Shown in pieces: positions 1 to 5,101 of a stretch of DNA of 5,718 bases (position 1 is its first letter; each line of letters opens with the position of its first letter). This DNA is from Planctomycetota bacterium (lineage in GTDB: Bacteria; Planctomycetota; Planctomycetia; Isosphaerales; Isosphaeraceae). The notes beneath the pieces were generated by a model, which worked only from the letters and a program-made list of their open reading frames with translations, ran no database searches and was not told where the DNA came from. The stretch is from NCBI GenBank assembly GCA_021778575.1, contig JAJYCH010000351.1:1-5718 (forward strand), written 5' to 3'. Made by a program: the position numbers and the translations under genes.

Positions 1-1
1 T

Positions 2-166
2 GGTAACCCATGTTCTGCCGCAAGGGAGCCATTTTGTCCATCCCCTATCGTCGTAAAGCATTGTCAGATAACGAAGTCAAAAGAGCGGGCGACGGGTTAC
101 ACCCAAACGAATCGTGTCGAATTCAAAGGGCATGGAAGCCGCGATTCAAAGCCTTTCTTCACGTAA
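2..166 (+). pseudogene. Upstream in-frame fragment of the AlbA_2 gene, ended by TAA
   Basis: This stretch is open from the window edge to a TAA at 164-166 and lies in the same frame as the AlbA_2 coding region starting at 188. Its translation near the end reads NRVEFKGHGSRDSKPFFT (codons from about 110 to 163). That matches the opening of AlbA_2/Schlafen domains, where an acidic residue and a Glu-Phe-Lys motif come just before the first conserved helix. Directly after the stop, in the same frame, the codons read VVRAILSMANHRDGG, which is the expected next part of the domain. No ATG, GTG, TTG or CTG occurs in this frame before the stop, so the true start would be left of the window, or would be reached by a frameshift from the ATG at position 10. 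I infer that this is the 5' part of one gene broken by a nonsense change. A sequencing error or recoding cannot be excluded. Confidence 0.6.
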
Positions 167-187
167 GTCGTCCGGGCAATCCTGAGC

Positions 188-691
188 ATGGCGAACCATC
201 GCGATGGTGGCAAGGTCATTATTGGAGTCGAAGCCAAGAGCTTGACCCCTGAAGGACTTAGCGACAAGGAATTGGCGACCTGGAAAAGCTTCGACGTGCT
301 TGCGGAGGCTGTCAACAGCTACGCGAAGCCTAGCGTCGGTTTTGATCTCGATTCTCAATTCACCTACGAATCCAAGGCGTTTGTGATTATAGAAGTCCAA
401 GAATTTAATGACATTCCCATTCTTTGTACTCAAGACTATTGCGCACCCGACAAGTCAACTCCGACGCTCCGCAAAGGTGCCTGCTACGTCAGATCACGCT
501 ACAAGCCCGAAACGGCCGAGATTCCTTCCGAGGAAGAGATGCGAGAATTACTGGAGTTGGCGATCGACAAAGGGGTAACGAAATTCGTGAACAGGGCGAT
601 CAAGGCGGGCCTCTTGCCTTCGATACCGTTAGTTCCCAATGCGGCAATTGATGAGGCGTTGTTTCGGAAGCAAATGGAGGAGATGGGATGA
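188..691 (+). CDS. AlbA_2/Schlafen-type putative ATP/nucleic-acid-binding protein, N-terminally truncated
   Basis: The 167-residue product begins MANHRDGGKVIIGVE, the glycine-rich turn and beta strand of the AlbA_2 (Schlafen AlbA, formerly AAA_4) domain, whose consensus is roughly AN-x-x-GG-x-hhhGV. Further matches are a central strand VIIEVQEF (residues 66-73) and RKGACYVRS (95-103), the usual end of the domain. An acidic helix, PSEEEMRELLELA (113-125), and a variable tail follow. Family members are found in transcription regulators, helicase-like proteins and mobile-element accessory proteins; the biochemical role of stand-alone copies is poorly known. The domain's first ~20-25 residues, including the EFK motif, lie upstream in the same frame beyond the TAA at 164-166. 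ATG 188 is therefore an internal Met of the ancestral protein, and no convincing Shine-Dalgarno precedes it. The stop overlaps the next gene (ATGA at 688-691), which indicates translational coupling. G+C is lower than in the right half of the window, consistent with horizontal acquisition. The family call is firm; whether a functional protein is made is doubtful. Confidence 0.75.
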   Translation: MANHRDGGKVIIGVEAKSLTPEGLSDKELATWKSFDVLAEAVNSYAKPSVGFDLDSQFTYESKAFVIIEVQEFNDIPILCTQDYCAPDKSTPTLRKGACYVRSRYKPETAEIPSEEEMRELLELAIDKGVTKFVNRAIKAGLLPSIPLVPNAAIDEALFRKQMEEMG

Positions 692-1395
692 GCACGGTCG
701 AAACCACGAAAGTCCTGGATAAGATCCGCGAGCGAGGCTACTGGAGCATCGTGATCCGTCCGGCAACGTTCGATGACTCCCGAATTCCCTATGCCGATTT
801 GTTTTCAATCATCGAACGAAAATCCGTCAGATACAGAGGTTGGGATTACCCTTGCGTTTATCAGGGCCGTCAACAACGAGGATCGGATTGGATCGGAATC
901 GAATACGAAGGAGACCTTTCCATCGAGGCATGGAGGTTTCACACGAGTGGCCTTTTCATCCATCATTTTGCGATGTTTGGCGAATGGAGAGACGAGTCAA
1001 AGCACTTTTGGCGACCCGAGCCGAATGAAACCTGGGAGCCCTACCAGTTTATCTATTACATGAACACCATCTATTCTTTTGTCGAGATTTTCGAATTCGC
1101 CTCACGCCTCGCGCTGTCTCCGGCTGGAGGGCCTCAGATGCGGGTTGACATCACGATCAACAATATTCAAGGGCGCAAACTCGTTTCCGAAAACCCGGGA
1201 CAACAGATCCGTTTCTCAGATAATTACAGGGTTGAGATTCCCGAATGGACGTATGGGCGTGATCTCTCCCAGAACGAATTGATTGCCATGCCGCGAGAAC
1301 TGGCCGCTGATGCGACAAAAGATTTTTTGGCCCGGTTTGGTGCGAATGTTTCTTTCGATACTCTCCGCGAGCTTCAAGGAAAGTTGGGACGTTGA
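688..1395 (+). CDS. Uncharacterised AlbA_2-linked protein with RGWDYP motif
   Basis: This 235-residue protein is not one I can assign to a named family. Its ATG overlaps the stop of the AlbA_2 gene (ATGA), so the pair is almost certainly co-transcribed and translationally coupled. It has no signal peptide or membrane segment and is probably cytoplasmic. Visible features are an opening RERGYW (residues 14-19) leading into a strand VIRPATF (22-28), then RGWDYP (50-55). It is rich in aromatic residues, with eight Trp (19, 52, 68, 82, 100, 108, 116, 187) and a Tyr/Phe-dense segment FIYYMNTIYSFVEIFEFASR (121-140). A second Trp motif, PEWTYGRDL (185-193), comes late. The alternation of charged turns and aromatic strands suggests a compact alpha/beta fold, possibly a ligand- or protein-binding partner of the AlbA_2 protein. 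The coding sequence is intact and the codon use is native-looking but less G+C-rich than in the genes to the right. Function is unknown; a two-gene accessory or defence-like module is only an inference. Confidence 0.85.
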   Translation: MSTVETTKVLDKIRERGYWSIVIRPATFDDSRIPYADLFSIIERKSVRYRGWDYPCVYQGRQQRGSDWIGIEYEGDLSIEAWRFHTSGLFIHHFAMFGEWRDESKHFWRPEPNETWEPYQFIYYMNTIYSFVEIFEFASRLALSPAGGPQMRVDITINNIQGRKLVSENPGQQIRFSDNYRVEIPEWTYGRDLSQNELIAMPRELAADATKDFLARFGANVSFDTLRELQGKLGR

Positions 1396-1408
1396 CCCAC
1401 CAACTTTC
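1379..1408 (+). terminator. Hairpin across the stop codon of the RGWDYP gene
   Basis: GAAAGTTGG (1379-1387) and CCAACTTTC (1400-1408) form a perfect 9-bp inverted repeat around a 12-nt loop. The loop contains the TGA stop codon (1393-1395) of the upstream gene. There is no T-tract after the stem on either strand, so this is not a classic intrinsic terminator. It may protect the 3' end of the mRNA or act as a weak terminator in this convergent gap. The structure is read directly from sequence; the function is inferred. Confidence 0.4.
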
Positions 1409-1445
1409 ACGATGCCTATCAATCACACACAGAGTCCCAATCTCT

Positions 1446-1460
1446 GTTGATCCGATCAAC
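1446..1460. repeat. Perfect 7+1+7 palindrome in the convergent gap
   Basis: GTTGATC and GATCAAC flank a single C (GTTGATCCGATCAAC). It lies just after a smaller inverted repeat, CAGAG (1430-1434) with CTCTG (1442-1446). The position between two converging genes argues against an operator for either promoter. A 3'-end structure shared by both transcripts or a protein-binding dyad is possible. Confidence 0.35.
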
Positions 1461-1487
1461 TTGCTTTGAAGTCCAGGCCCGATCCGC

Positions 1488-2234
1488 CTACCGGTTTCGC
1501 GAAAACGACGGCGTGAGATGCTTGTAAAGGTCGGGGCGTTCGGCCTTCAGCCAGCCGAAATAAGCGACGGCGGCGGCAAACCGGTTGGCCTTCCGTTCGG
1601 CCTCCTGGAGAGCATCGAACGGGACGGATATCTCCAGGCCACTTGAGACAAAACATCCCTCGGCGTAGCTGTACCCGCCAAAATCGTCGAGGTTCTTGCC
1701 CGATAACGCCTTCAGGCCAATGCTGGCCATGTATCGTTCCATGTAGCGATCGGCCGTGGCCCCTTGATAGAGAAGCCGCAGCGAATGCGACTCGCCCAGT
1801 TCGGCAAGCGACTTCGCCGCCGCCAGGCGGACGTCGGTAGATTCCTTGGTGTCATCCGCCACCACCTGAAGCTGGCGGTGGGCCGCGTAAGCCTTGAGAG
1901 TCCCGAGCTGGAAGGCCGTCACGTAACGAATTCCGTCGTCCTTATCCCCCAGACCGGCGACCAGGATGGCGGGAGTCCGCTCGTCCTGGGCGAAGGAGGC
2001 ACAGAGGATATCGTAGCAGGCCCGACGGACCCGGGCATCGTCGATCGTCGCCAGCTCGCGCTGGAGCGTCCGGACGACCGGCTCCCCCAGCGCAACCAGC
2101 TGCTGGCGAGCGGCCTGCTCGGCCGGCCAGTTGGTCCCGGCGTCGCCAATCTTCTTGAGGGCGGTATGAACCGGGTCGAGATCCAGCCCCTCGGCCGTGA
2201 ACGTCAAGGCGGCCAGGCAGACGAGCGCGAGCAT
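1488..2234 (-). CDS. Secreted HEAT-repeat protein
   Basis: The 248-residue product starts with a short hydrophobic export signal, MLALVCLAALTFTAEG, after which the chain turns polar. The body is a run of paired helices typical of HEAT/PBS-lyase-like repeats: AEQAARQQLVALGEPVVRTL (38-57), DARVRRACYDILCAS (66-80) followed by AILVAGLGDKDDGIRYVTAF (89-108), then TDVRLAAAKSLAELGE (133-148) and a last pair around residues 149-178. A loop, SGKNLDDFGGY (178-188), follows; repeat proteins of this kind often have such a G-x-N-x-x-x-D/F-G insertion. The C-terminal helix (208-231) ends in LKAERPDLYKHL. Such proteins act as extracytoplasmic scaffolds; the partner cannot be told. The start is supported by GGAGGGA about 6-8 nt upstream of the ATG on the reverse strand. 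It converges with the RGWDYP gene and has no operon partner in the window. No catalytic motif is seen, so no enzymatic role is proposed. Confidence 0.87.
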   Translation of the reverse strand: MLALVCLAALTFTAEGLDLDPVHTALKKIGDAGTNWPAEQAARQQLVALGEPVVRTLQRELATIDDARVRRACYDILCASFAQDERTPAILVAGLGDKDDGIRYVTAFQLGTLKAYAAHRQLQVVADDTKESTDVRLAAAKSLAELGESHSLRLLYQGATADRYMERYMASIGLKALSGKNLDDFGGYSYAEGCFVSSGLEISVPFDALQEAERKANRFAAAVAYFGWLKAERPDLYKHLTPSFSRNR

Positions 2235-2267
2235 GGTGACTCCCTCCGCGATCGATCTCGGATTCGC

Positions 2268-2285
2268 CGGCCGATCCTTCGGCCG
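2268..2285 (-). other. Leader hairpin of the HEAT-repeat gene
   Basis: CGGCCGA (2268-2274) and TCGGCCG (2279-2285) form a perfect 7-bp stem with a 4-nt loop, which reads AGGA on the transcribed strand. It lies 34-51 nt upstream of the ATG, inside the probable 5' leader. A near copy of the core, GGCCGA-N4-TCGGCC, occurs at 2771-2786 ahead of the next forward gene. It may be a transcript-stabilising or regulatory structure, or a chance product of a CGGCCG-rich genome. Confidence 0.35.
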
Positions 2286-2293
2286 ATCTGGTC

Positions 2294-2329
2294 GTCGCCC
2301 AGTCTAACACGGGCTGATGGGGGCGCGAA
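2294..2329 (-). promoter_or_regulatory. Possible sigma70-like promoter of the HEAT-repeat gene
   Basis: On the reverse strand TTCGCG (2329-2324) is followed after 17 nt by TAGACT (2306-2301), a weak -35/-10 pair (about 3/6 and 4/6 matches to consensus). Transcription would start near 2294, giving a leader of roughly 60 nt that contains the hairpin at 2268-2285. The spacing is right, but the hexamers are weak and the planctomycete consensus is not well known to me. Confidence 0.22.
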
Positions 2330-2380
2330 GCGATCGATTTGGTCGGCCGGACCAGGGAACGTATCTCCGACCGTGCGATC

Positions 2381-2477
2381 CCGTAGGGTAGGGCTTGCCC
2401 TGCCGTTTTCGCTGTCGTAGCAAAGAGATGCGACACGAAAGACTCAAAAATCCGGCAGGGCGAGCCCTACCCTACGG
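2381..2477. repeat. MITE/REP-like palindromic element
   Basis: Two 25-bp arms, 2381-2405 (beginning CCGTAGGGTAGGGC) and 2453-2477 (ending GCCCTACCCTACGG), are reverse complements with one mismatch. Each arm itself holds a small hairpin, AGGGC-NN-GCCCT. The 47-bp centre continues the dyad imperfectly, with TTTTCG then TGTCG on the left and CGACA then CGAAA on the right. The whole ~97-bp unit can therefore fold into one long cruciform or hairpin. No transposase is encoded inside and I see no clear target-site duplication (flanks ...GCGATC and TAAATG...). The form fits a non-autonomous miniature inverted-repeat element or a REP-type intergenic repeat. As RNA it could also act as a transcription barrier between the HEAT-repeat gene region and the forward genes. 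The right arm supplies the stop codon of the reverse ORF at 2472-2759. Confidence 0.65.
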
Positions 2478-2759
2478 TAAATGCCAGAATTCGTTGAGGT
2501 ACCTTTCATCCTGGGCCTTTGCGGAAAATGCGGTCACTTTACTCTTGTGTTTTTTTGCGACTTCGACAAAAAGCTGAGAGTCAAAACCGGAAAAATCCGG
2601 CGACCCTGGTGGTTCACGACGTATACTTGGAAGACTTCGATCAAGCCAGACCGCTTCTAGCGTATCCGGTATGTCGATTGCGACGCGTGTACCGCGCATG
2701 TTGAGTTGAGAATGGTGTCCGAGGATCGCGTGACCCGACGGCTGATTGACCTTCCCCAT
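2472..2759 (-). CDS. Doubtful small hypothetical ORF cut off by the palindromic element
   Basis: This 95-codon ORF begins MGKVNQPSGHAILGHH, with GGAG about 7 nt before the ATG. It ends in a Lys/Phe-rich segment, FVEVAKKHKSKVTAFSAKAQ (64-83), then DERYLNEFWHLP. A second Met at residue 21 is another possible start. The base composition is lower in G+C than in the flanking genes, and the sequence does not look like an antisense shadow because no gene lies opposite. I recognise no family, signal peptide or membrane segment. The last Pro codon and the TAG stop lie within the right arm of the palindrome at 2453-2477, so the ORF may be the 5' remnant of a gene truncated by insertion of that element. 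It is equally possible that the region is not translated. Confidence 0.28.
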   Translation of the reverse strand: MGKVNQPSGHAILGHHSQLNMRGTRVAIDIPDTLEAVWLDRSLPSIRREPPGSPDFSGFDSQLFVEVAKKHKSKVTAFSAKAQDERYLNEFWHLP

Positions 2760-2834
2760 GAGACGTCTCCGGCCGACTGATCGGCCCTTGCTCTCTTCGC
2801 GAGACGCCTCGACCTGAATCAAGGATTTCCCCAC
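2478..2834. other. Intergenic region with little recognisable content
   Basis: These ~357 bp separate the palindromic element from the papain-fold hydrolase gene. Apart from the doubtful reverse ORF, I see only a perfect hairpin GGCCGA-CTGA-TCGGCC (2771-2786) and a self-complementary AGACGTCT (2761-2768). Both are close enough to the downstream start to sit in its leader. The left 200 bp are A+T-richer (for example a run of seven T near 2550) than the neighbouring genes, suggesting degraded or foreign DNA. No tRNA, terminator or clear promoter was found. Confidence 0.5.
2771..2786 (+). other. Leader hairpin before the YiiX-like gene
   Basis: GGCCGA (2771-2776) pairs perfectly with TCGGCC (2781-2786) around the tetranucleotide CTGA, 49-64 nt before the ATG at 2835. 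The stem core is the same as that of the hairpin at 2268-2285. No T-tract follows, so termination is unlikely. Confidence 0.3.
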
Positions 2835-3737
2835 ATGAGGTTGGTGCTCTGGTTGCTGGTGGTTCTCAACGGTGGTCAGGATGGCGGCAAGGAGCCGACC
2901 GACCGGCTCGTTCCCCCCGGCTGGCAAGGCAACCCCTGGGGGCCGGTCGCCACGGCCGCCCGCAAGTCGGGCGCGATCCCGGCCGTCCCCGATACCCCGG
3001 CGATGACCCAGTGGGATCAGTGGGGGCGCAAGACCCTCAAGACCGGCGACATCCTGTTCCGCCGCGGCGATGCCCGGATTCTCGGCGGCCTGTTCCCGTT
3101 CAGCCGGTTCATCGCCAACGTCAGCGGGAGCCAGTTCTCGCACATCGGCACCGTGGTGATCGAGGACGGCGAACCGGTCGTCTACGACACCACCAAGGCC
3201 AGCGTCCGCCGCCAGCCCTTGATGATCTGGATTCTCGACAACACCGGGCCGTTCGGCGTCAAGCGGCTCAAGAAAGAATACCAGAACCGGGTGCCCAAGG
3301 TCGTCGAGTACCTCCACGAGACCTACCAGAAGCAAGTCCCGTTCGACTATGAACTTTCGACCGACGACCGCGAACTCTACTGCGTCGAGATGGCCGAGAA
3401 GGCGTTCCGCCACGCCGGTTTGACCCTCTCCGAGCCGATCTTGCTCGCCGACATGGAACGGATCAACGAGTTCCCGCTCTGCGTCCTGGGCTTCACCAGC
3501 TTGACCAGCTTGAAGCTCGACCAGGCGGTCTTCTTTCCCGGCAACGAACGCCACGGGATCTGGTCGTCGCCGCTCCTGGAGACGGTTTACATCACCCCCA
3601 AGCAGGCGCCGGGCCACGTCGGAGCCCCCGGCCCACCGCCGATCGGCAACCCGACGGCCGACCCCAAGGGGACCAAGCCGACCGGTCCCCAGCAGAAGTC
3701 GGTCGCCGGCCGACCGGCAACGGCCCCTCGCAACTGA
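2835..3737 (+). CDS. Exported YiiX/YaeF-type permuted papain-fold hydrolase (NlpC/P60-like)
   Basis: The 300-residue protein carries the ordered motifs of the YiiX/YaeF (DUF830, C92-like) group of circularly permuted papain-fold enzymes. LKTGDILFRRG (68-78) holds the GDI/L signature, SQFSHIGTVV (99-108) the probable catalytic His103, VVYDTT (115-120) a core strand, VPFDYEL (168-174) the Phe-Asp-Tyr motif, and ELYCVEMAEKAF (180-191) the nucleophile Cys183 with nearby Glu185. Family members hydrolyse amide or ester bonds, proposed substrates being peptidoglycan peptides or lipids; the substrate here is unknown. The N-terminus MRLVLWLLVVL is a short hydrophobic export signal, followed by a Pro/Gly-rich linker. 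The C-terminal ~45 residues are a Pro/Gly/Lys-rich disordered tail (from about 256), possibly a cell-wall or surface tether. AAGGA 9 nt before the ATG supports the start. It is followed after 135 bp by a same-strand exported alpha/beta hydrolase, and the two may work together in the envelope. Confidence 0.9.
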   Translation: MRLVLWLLVVLNGGQDGGKEPTDRLVPPGWQGNPWGPVATAARKSGAIPAVPDTPAMTQWDQWGRKTLKTGDILFRRGDARILGGLFPFSRFIANVSGSQFSHIGTVVIEDGEPVVYDTTKASVRRQPLMIWILDNTGPFGVKRLKKEYQNRVPKVVEYLHETYQKQVPFDYELSTDDRELYCVEMAEKAFRHAGLTLSEPILLADMERINEFPLCVLGFTSLTSLKLDQAVFFPGNERHGIWSSPLLETVYITPKQAPGHVGAPGPPPIGNPTADPKGTKPTGPQQKSVAGRPATAPRN

Positions 3738-3753
3738 CAGGTTTCCGATCCAA

Positions 3754-3778
3754 GGGCTTGACCAGGCCCGTCTAAAAT
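3754..3778 (+). promoter_or_regulatory. Possible 3'-end hairpin plus -10-like box before the alpha/beta hydrolase
   Basis: GGGCTT (3754-3759) can pair with AGGCCC (3764-3769) around GACC, immediately followed by GTCTAAAATC with a TAAAAT box at 3773-3778. The stem has no T-tract, so termination is weak at best. TAAAAT is a good -10 candidate, but the only TTGAC-like sequence (3758-3763) is just 9 nt away, too close for an ordinary sigma70 promoter. Transcription starting near 3785 would give a leader of about 88 nt to the ATG at 3873 and would exclude the in-frame ATG at 3783 as the start. Confidence 0.22.
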
Positions 3779-3872
3779 CAGGATGGATGGACCCTTTTTG
3801 ACGGGCGAAACCCGGTCGGCTTTTCGCCAGGACCGGATCATTCGCCCGACCCATTCCGAAGGCAAGGATGCC

Positions 3873-5006
3873 ATGCACCGCCAGCCCCGTACCCTCGGGC
3901 CGCGCCCGGAAAAGGTCGCGGCCAACCTGGCCGTCATCGTCGTCACCCTCGCGCTGCTCTGCCTCTGTGCCCCGTCTCGCGTGCTCGGCGACGATCCCCC
4001 CGCCACCTACCCGCACAAATCGGTCCGACGGATCGAAGTCGGCGAAGGCCCCCGGTCGTACTGGCTGTTCGAGCCCGCCGATCCCACCCCAGAATCGGCC
4101 CCCGTCATCGTCTTCAACCACGGTTGGTTCGCCGTCAACCCCGGCGTCTACGGGGCCTGGATCGAGCATCTCGTCCGCAAAGGGCGGATCGTCATCGCCC
4201 CTCGCTACCAGCGCGACTGGTCGACACCGCCGGCCAACTTCCTCCCCAACGGACTGGCCGCCGTCCGCGACGCGCTCGACGTCCTGTCGACGTCCCCCGC
4301 CCACGTCCGGCCCGACCGATCCAAGTTCGCGCTGATGGGCCACTCGGCCGGCGGGAACCTTTCGGCTCAGATGGCCGCCGTCGCCGCCGAGGCCGACCTC
4401 CCGATCCCCCGAGCGGTCATCGCCGTCTTCCCCGGCGAGGTCTTCCCCTCGCGCAAGCCCGACCTCGCCAACATCCCCGCCTCGACGCTCCTGGTCGTGC
4501 TCGCCGGTGAAAAAGACCTGGTCGTCGGCGACCAGCGGGCTCGCGAGATCTTCAGCGCGACGACCGCGATCCCGCTCGACCGCAAGAAGTTCATCCTCTA
4601 CCGAAGCGACCTCCGGGGCGTCCCCCAGTTCCGCGCCGATCACCTGGCCCCGACCGGAGCCCAACCCCGGTTCGACACCCGCGACGGCCTTCTACCCGGA
4701 GCCCAGATGGCCCAGGCGGAGGTCAACGCCTTCGACACCTCGGGCTTCTGGAGGATCGCCGACCTGACCCTCGAAGCCGCCTTCGCCGGCAAGACCCTCG
4801 ACGAGGCCACCGACCGAGGCGAAGCCTTCCGCCACCTCGGCTTCTGGTCCGACGGCCGCCCCGTGATCCCCCCCATCGTCGGCGACGACCTCAACCTGAT
4901 CCCCCGGGTCTTCCCCCGAGCCGGAATCAAACTGATCGCCTGGCCAATCCTCGCCCCGATCAAGGACGCCGCAATCCTCAAGACCGAAGCCACCGAACGC
5001 CGGTGA
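3873..5006 (+). CDS. Secreted serine alpha/beta hydrolase
   Basis: From ATG 3873 the protein has 377 residues. A Sec signal spans residues 1-39: basic n-region MHRQPRTLGPRPEK, hydrophobic core ANLAVIVVTLALLCLC, and cleavage near VLG/DD. The alpha/beta-hydrolase elements follow in order. VIVFNHGW (78-85) is the oxyanion-hole HG motif, VIAPRYQRDW (107-116) the second core strand, and MGHSAGG (155-161) the nucleophile elbow with Ser158. LLVVLAGEKDLVVGD (206-220) carries the likely acid Asp215, and RADHLAP (254-260) the likely base His257. The C-terminal ~100 residues, including FDTSGFWRIADL (287-298), resemble a lid or family-specific extension. The fold and the HSAGG elbow point to an esterase of the chlorophyllase/dienelactone-hydrolase-like kind; the substrate is unknown. 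I prefer 3873 over the in-frame ATG at 3783 because AAGGA (3864-3868) and GAAGG (3858-3862) precede it and because it places the signal peptide correctly. The gene ends before a strong terminator at 5053-5077. Confidence 0.9.
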   Translation: MHRQPRTLGPRPEKVAANLAVIVVTLALLCLCAPSRVLGDDPPATYPHKSVRRIEVGEGPRSYWLFEPADPTPESAPVIVFNHGWFAVNPGVYGAWIEHLVRKGRIVIAPRYQRDWSTPPANFLPNGLAAVRDALDVLSTSPAHVRPDRSKFALMGHSAGGNLSAQMAAVAAEADLPIPRAVIAVFPGEVFPSRKPDLANIPASTLLVVLAGEKDLVVGDQRAREIFSATTAIPLDRKKFILYRSDLRGVPQFRADHLAPTGAQPRFDTRDGLLPGAQMAQAEVNAFDTSGFWRIADLTLEAAFAGKTLDEATDRGEAFRHLGFWSDGRPVIPPIVGDDLNLIPRVFPRAGIKLIAWPILAPIKDAAILKTEATERR

Positions 5007-5052
5007 AGCGAAACCAGCGGACGCCAAAACCCCCGCGCGGACCGCGAGCGCC

Positions 5053-5077
5053 TGGCCTGGTTGAACAGGCCATTTTT
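5053..5077 (+). terminator. Intrinsic terminator of the alpha/beta hydrolase gene
   Basis: TGGCCTG (5053-5059) and CAGGCCA (5066-5072) form a perfect 7-bp stem with a 6-nt loop (GTTGAA), directly followed by TTTTT (5073-5077). It lies 47 nt after the stop codon, and the T-tract is on the forward-strand side only. It should therefore stop forward transcription and not the converging reverse gene. Confidence 0.65.
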
Positions 5078-5101
5078 CGGGTCAAAGCCTGGCGAGATCG
5101 C

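Noticed and set aside
10..252. 80-codon forward frame starting at ATG 10
   Set aside because: It overlaps the AlbA_2 coding region in another frame, and its product shows no motif. The frame carrying EFK is a different one. It remains only as a possible source of a frameshifted start.
1764..2420. 218-codon forward open frame opposite the HEAT-repeat gene
   Set aside because: It is antisense to a gene with signal peptide, repeats and a good ribosome-binding site, and its product is low-complexity Arg/Gly/Leu with no recognisable motif.
3783..3872. Longer N-terminus for the alpha/beta hydrolase from ATG 3783
   Set aside because: It would put 30 polar residues before the signal peptide and lacks a good ribosome-binding site. 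ATG 3873 has AAGGA and GAAGG at suitable distances.
2472..4664. 730-codon open frame on the reverse strand
   Set aside because: Most of it lies opposite two well-supported hydrolase genes and has the Gly/Asp/Arg/Glu-rich composition produced when G/C-biased codons are read antisense. Only its last 95 codons, which have no opposing gene, are kept as a doubtful ORF.
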